The position numbers and the translations under genes were made by a program. 20,233 bases of DNA from Gemmatimonadota bacterium (lineage in GTDB: Bacteria > Gemmatimonadota > Gemmatimonadetes > Gemmatimonadales > GWC2-71-9), in the NCBI GenBank assembly GCA_029862935.1, contig JAOTWK010000021.1:1-20233 (forward strand). The letters run 5' to 3'. Shown here one piece after another: positions 16,452 to 20,233 of the stretch. Numbering within the stretch: position 1 is the first letter of the stretch; each line of letters begins with the position of its first letter. A model generated the notes under the pieces. That model was not told the origin of the DNA. It made no database searches and was given only the letters and a program-made list of their open reading frames with translations.

Positions 16452-17260
16452 CAGCACCGTCCGGGCTTCGTATTCCCAATAGCGCGCCGTGCGGCGAGGG
16501 CGTGATCCCGTGGCAACTCGTCGTCGAGCGTTCGGGTAGCCCTGGCTGGGAGAACATGGCGACGGACATGGCGCTGCTGGGGCACGCCGCGTCAGGAGGC
16601 GCGTCGTTGCGGCTCTATCGGTGGGCCCCTCCGTGTCTGTCGTTCGGTCGCAACGAGCCGGTGTCGACGCGCTACGACCTCTCGCTGATCCGTGCGTTGG
16701 GATTGGATGTCGTGCGGCGACCCACCGGGGGCCGCGCCGTGTGGCACGACACGGAGCTCACGTACGCGGTAGCCGGTCCCGCCACCATGTTCGGCTCGCT
16801 GCACGATACCTACCTAGCCATCCATGAGATGTTGGCACACGGACTCCGGCGGCTGGGCGTTCGAGCGGAGATCGCGCCGCGCCCGTCTAGTCCCATGCCG
16901 GCCGTCGGCGCCGGGGCCTGTTTCGCGTCGCCGGCGGGCGGAGAGATCGTGGTCGACGGTCGGAAACTCGTGGGCAGCGCGCAGCTTCGCCTCGGCGACA
17001 CCTTTTTGCAGCATGGCTCGGTGCTGTTGGAGAACACCCAGCATATGGTGGCACGGGTGACGCGCGGTCCCGCCATGCCACCGGCCGCGACGTCGCTGGC
17101 TGACGTGCTCGGTCGACGTGTCACGTTCGACGATGTCGCATCGACGTTGGGCGACACGGCCCGAGCGGTCTGGACCGGGCGCTGGGCTGCCGTTAGTGTC
17201 GCACCGTCGGCCGACGACATCGCACACTTCAAGGATTCTTCGTGGATTGGGCGTCGATGA
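16448..17260 (+). CDS. LipM/LplA-type octanoyl- or lipoyl-protein transferase
   Basis: The 270-residue protein has its ATG overlapping the gcvP stop (ATGA, 16448-16451). It has the biotin/lipoate ligase fold signatures [19 protein letters not shown] (90-108) and [12 protein letters not shown] (170-181, Lys173 for the acyl group), followed by [10 protein letters not shown]. Cys158 in GAGACFASP is placed where I recall the acyl-accepting cysteine of Bacillus-type LipM/LipL octanoyltransferases, and no C-terminal LplA accessory domain is present, so octanoyl transfer from ACP may be more likely than ATP-dependent lipoate ligation. Translational coupling to gcvP and nearness to gcvH suggest that its acceptor is GcvH. 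Which donor it uses cannot be read from the sequence. Confidence 0.88.
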
Positions 17261-17261
17261 T

Positions 17262-18925
17262 ATGACCGAATTGATCCGGAAACCCGTGGCGCTCGCGTGG
17301 TGCGCCGGACTTGTGATCCTCGCGGGGTGCGAACCTGCATCCACGTGCGCCGGAGATTGGTGTGGCACGGTCGTCGTCGTGTCTGGCGCCGAAGCGGACG
17401 TGCTCCTGCCGCCGGCCAGTCGGCAAGACGTGGGGACCGCGGTTAGCGACCTCCTGTTTCTCAAGCTCGCCGACGTCGGCCCGTCCCTGCGGACGGTGGG
17501 GTATGCCGATTTCACACCGCGGCTCGCCGAGTCATGGCGTTTCACCGACCCGCTGACGCTGGAGCTGACGCTGCGATCGGACGCCCGCTGGCAGGATGGC
17601 ACCCCAGTCACCGCCTCCGACGTCGCCTTTACGTTCGACGTGTACCGCGACACGCTGCTGGCGACGATTGCCCGACCACGGTTGGACCGGATCACGGCCA
17701 TGACCGCCCGTGACGCCCGGACCGTGGTCGTCACGTTCAGCCGAGCATATGCCGAGCAGTTCTTCGATGCCGTCTACCACATGCGGATTCTGCCGCGGCA
17801 TCTTCTGGACAGCGTGCCACGCGATCGCCTGGCGTCGCACCCGTTCGGCCGTCGGCCCATCGGCAACGGCCCGTTTCGGTTCGTCGAGTGGCGGGCGGGC
17901 GAATCGATCGAGTTGGAAGCGGACTCGACGTTCTTCCTCGGTCGACCCGGACCCCGGCGGATCATCTGGCGATTCGTGGCCGACTTGAACACGGCAATCA
18001 CGCAACTCGTCGCCGATGAAGCTGATGTGCTCAACTTCCTCGGCGGCCCCGACAACGTGCAGCGCGTCGAAGAGAGCGAGCATCTGGCCGTCGTCGAGTA
18101 TCCGTCGTCGGTCTACTACTACGTCGCGTTCAACTTCCGGGACCCGGATGATCTGTCGCAACCGCACCCCCTGTTCCGGGACCGGGAGGTCCGCCGGGCC
18201 ATCACGATGGCGGCCGATCGCGCGACGATCGCGCAAGCGGTGCTCGGCCAGCGCGGGCTTGTCCCGCGCGGACCGATCAGCCCGGCACTCTGGATTTGGA
18301 GCGACCAATTGCCGGAACTCCCGTTCGATTCCGCCGCCGCGCGGCAGATGCTCGCGCGCCGCGGGTGGGTCGATACTGACCGCGACGGCACGTTGGATCG
18401 CCGGGGGCAGCCGTTCGAGTTCGAGCTGCTCGTGCCGACGTCCAGCGCCCCCGTCGACAGGCCGGACAAATCCTCCAGGAACAGCTGCGCCGTATCGGCG
18501 TCACCGTGCGGCTCACTGAGCTCGAGTTCAACGCATTCCTCAACCAAGCATCGGAGCGACAGTTTGATGCGGTCTTCGGCGCCTACGGGGGAGAGATCAG
18601 TCCGGCGTCCGTCGGGGAAGTGTGGGGATCCGCGGCCGTCGAGAGCTTCAACTGGGGACACTACACGAACGCCACCGTAGACGGACTCATCCGCCAAGCC
18701 ATGAACGCCACGGATGCACCGAGTGCAGCGCGCGGATGGAACGCGGCCCTGACCGCCATCATCGGCGACGCGCCAGCCATCTGGATGTTCACGCCCGTGA
18801 CCACGGCTGGAGTCCACTCGCGTTTCACCAACGTCTCGCTGCGACCGGACCAGTGGGCGTCGACGATGTGGCAGTGGCGCGTGCCGCCCGACCGGTACCA
18901 CGAGCGCGATCGGTTCGCCCGGTAA
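17262..18925 (+). CDS. ABC transporter substrate-binding lipoprotein, family 5 (frameshifted)
   Basis: A binding protein of the dipeptide/oligopeptide/nickel family (SBP_bac_5) starts at ATG 17262, one base after the preceding stop. The leader ends in lipobox LAGC (Cys23), so it is a lipid-anchored lipoprotein. Family features include FTPRLAESWRFTDPLTLELTLR, ARWQDGTPVTASDVAFTFD, RPIGNGPFRFVEW and VRRAITMAADRATIAQAVL. At about residue 396 the frame breaks at a C5 run (18448-18452): the original frame gives nonsense until a stop at 18678-18680, while the frame one base over resumes with QILQEQLRRIGVTVRLTELE and runs to TAA at 18923-18925. Adding one C restores a 554-residue protein. Sequencing error or a recent mutation are both possible. 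Two permease genes follow. Confidence 0.87.
18448..18452 (+). other. frameshift site (C5 run) in the binding-protein gene
   Basis: The read AGC GCC CCC GTC leads out of frame; one more C gives AGC GCC CCC CGT CGA CAG, encoding S-A-P-R-R-Q-A-G-Q-I-L-Q-E-Q, the expected family continuation. A missing base in a C homopolymer is the simplest explanation. Confidence 0.8.
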
Positions 18926-18926
18926 G

Positions 18927-19901
18927 GTGGTACGGTTCCTCGCGGTCAGGGTGGCGCAGGCTGCGGCCATCGTGTTTCTGGTCGCGACCCTGACGTTTGT
19001 TCTCATTCATCTCGCTCCTGGCAACCCGTTCACCGCGGGTGGCGAGGGGATGTTGATTCCGCCGGAGATCGTGGAGCAACAGAGGCGAAATTTCGGGCTC
19101 GATCGTCCACTGCCCGTGCAGTATGTCCGCTACCTCACCAACGTGGTGCGCGGCGATTTCGGCTATTCCTATGCCACACACCGACCAGTGCGCGAGGCAT
19201 TTCTCGAGCGCGTCCCCAACACGCTGCTCCTCGCCGGCACCGGGCTGATCATCATGTTCACGGTCGGCATTGCGCTTGGCGCGATTCAAGGATCCCGTCC
19301 AGGGTCTCGCACTGACGACGTGTTGTCCTTGCTCACCCTCGGCTTGTATTCGACACCGGTCTTTTGGCTCGGACTCATGCTCCTCCTCGTGTTCGCCCAG
19401 GGTCTGCACTGGTTCCCGGTGGGTGGGACCCATGACGCCGTGGTCTATCCCTATCTATCGGGCCTCGGAAGGATCGGGAGTCGCCTGCGTCATCTCGTGC
19501 TCCCTGCCATGGCGTTGGGACTCGTCGGTGCTGCTGTCACGGCTCGCTACCAGCGCGCCGCCATGTTCGACGTGATCCGGCAGGACTTTTTGCGAACGGC
19601 ACGAGCCAAGGGTCTCACCGAACGCGTGGTGCTCACGCGGCACGCCCTGCGCAACGCGCTCTTGCCGACAATCACGCTGTTCGGACTCGCGTTTCCCGTG
19701 CTCCTGTCAGGAGCAGTGCTCGTGGAATCGGTGTTCGCCTGGCCGGGACTCGGACGACTCGCCGTCGACGCGGTCCATCAACGCGATTACGCCGTCGTGA
19801 CGGGCGCCGCCATCGTGACGGCCTTCATGGTGGTCCTCGGGAATCTCATTGCGGACGTGCTGTATCATGTCGTGGATCCGCGCACGCGGGGTACCGGGTG
19901 A
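18927..19901 (+). CDS. ABC transporter permease, DppB/OppB type
   Basis: The 324-residue membrane protein starts at GTG 18927, one base after the binding-protein stop. MVRFLAVRVAQAAAIVFLVATLTFVLIHLAPGNPF is the standard DppB opening (first membrane helix then LAPGxP), and FGLDRPLPVQYVRYL and GDFGYSY follow as usual. Further helices lie near 99-120, 132-158, 189-205, 247-270 and 291-314. The EAA-type cytoplasmic loop that contacts the ATPase is ARAKGLTERVVLTRHALRNALLP (225-247). It forms half of the channel for a peptide or similar solute bound by the upstream lipoprotein. It ends in a GTGA overlap with the next permease. Confidence 0.94.
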   Translation: MVRFLAVRVAQAAAIVFLVATLTFVLIHLAPGNPFTAGGEGMLIPPEIVEQQRRNFGLDRPLPVQYVRYLTNVVRGDFGYSYATHRPVREAFLERVPNTLLLAGTGLIIMFTVGIALGAIQGSRPGSRTDDVLSLLTLGLYSTPVFWLGLMLLLVFAQGLHWFPVGGTHDAVVYPYLSGLGRIGSRLRHLVLPAMALGLVGAAVTARYQRAAMFDVIRQDFLRTARAKGLTERVVLTRHALRNALLPTITLFGLAFPVLLSGAVLVESVFAWPGLGRLAVDAVHQRDYAVVTGAAIVTAFMVVLGNLIADVLYHVVDPRTRGTG

Positions 19902-20233
19902 GGGAGCTCGCCGGTCAGCTGTTCGCCTCGCGGCGCACGAGGGTGGGGCTCGGACTCGTCGGTGTGCTGTGTGGGGTCGCCATTCTCGCGCCACTGGTCA
20001 CCTCGTACAACCCGAGCGACCAGATCGACTTGGCGACCCGCCAACTGCTGGCCCCGTCACTCCTCCATCCGTTCGGCACGGATTTCTTCAGCCGGGATCT
20101 CCTGACGCGTGTCCTGCACGGTGCCCGTATCTCCCTCGGCGTGGCCGTACTCTCCGTGGTCGTCTCGGTGGTGTTGGGCACTTTTGTCGGACTCTTCGCC
20201 GGATCGGCCGGCGGCGCGGTCGACTCGGTGCTC
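19898..20233 (+). CDS. ABC transporter permease, DppC/OppC type (3' end outside window)
   Basis: This reads 112 codons from GTG 19898, which overlaps the previous stop as GTGA, to the window edge without a stop. A first membrane helix (VGLGLVGVLCGVAILAPLVTSY) is followed by the DppC signature LLHPFGTDFFSRDLLTRVLHGARISL, then a second helix (VAVLSVVVSVVLGTFVGLFAG). It pairs with the DppB-type permease. ATPase genes (DppD/DppF type) would be expected further right. The transported compound cannot be told from permeases alone. Confidence 0.92.
   Translation, partial: MRELAGQLFASRRTRVGLGLVGVLCGVAILAPLVTSYNPSDQIDLATRQLLAPSLLHPFGTDFFSRDLLTRVLHGARISLGVAVLSVVVSVVLGTFVGLFAGSAGGAVDSVL

Overview
The window is about 20 kb of GC-rich, almost gap-free bacterial chromosome. 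No stretch longer than about 180 bases lacks a gene, and I see no rRNA, tRNA, insertion sequence, prophage gene or CRISPR array. Many genes start with GTG. The mix of genes (a GrdB-family selenoprotein, a P1-family peptidase, a DbpA-domain protein and a full-length one-gene glycine decarboxylase) suggests an environmental bacterium such as Gemmatimonadota. That placement is inference from gene style; no marker gene here settles it.

Left half (1-9251, minus strand). Ten genes run right to left as one probable operon, and seven of the nine junctions are 4-base ATGA/GTGA overlaps. In transcription order they are: a GrdB-family selenoprotein with an in-frame TGA (Sec) followed by a SECIS-like hairpin; a secreted DmpA/P1-type self-cleaving peptidase; a class I aminotransferase-fold protein in which Leu replaces the PLP lysine; a small unknown protein; a class I O-methyltransferase; NurA nuclease; HerA ATPase; two secreted paralogues of unknown function; and the start of an Mre11/SbcD nuclease cut by the window edge. 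The last part recalls the archaeal herA-nurA-mre11-rad50 end-resection cluster, here joined to unrelated metabolic and secreted genes.

Middle (9252-11185). A degenerate DEAD-box-like protein with a C-terminal DbpA RNA-binding domain reads right, divergent from the selenoprotein operon. It converges on a short HU gene, with a hairpin between them. HU and thymidine kinase diverge from a shared region of about 180 bases.

Right half (11186-20233, plus strand). tdk is followed closely by coaE, which is fused in frame to a PIG-L/LmbE-like deacetylase domain lacking the usual catalytic-base aspartate. A strong sigma70-type promoter overlaps the coaE stop and leads into gcvH. Then come a stable hairpin, gcvP, a LipM/LplA-type protein acyltransferase that probably supplies lipoyl groups to GcvH, and a dipeptide/oligopeptide ABC importer: lipoprotein binding protein, DppB-type permease and DppC-type permease (cut by the edge). 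The binding-protein gene carries a one-base frameshift at a C5 run.

The strongest observations are the split selenoprotein with its hairpin, the lysine-less aminotransferase, the CoaE-PIG-L fusion, the pseudo-helicase and the HerA-NurA-Mre11 gene order with inserted secreted paralogues.
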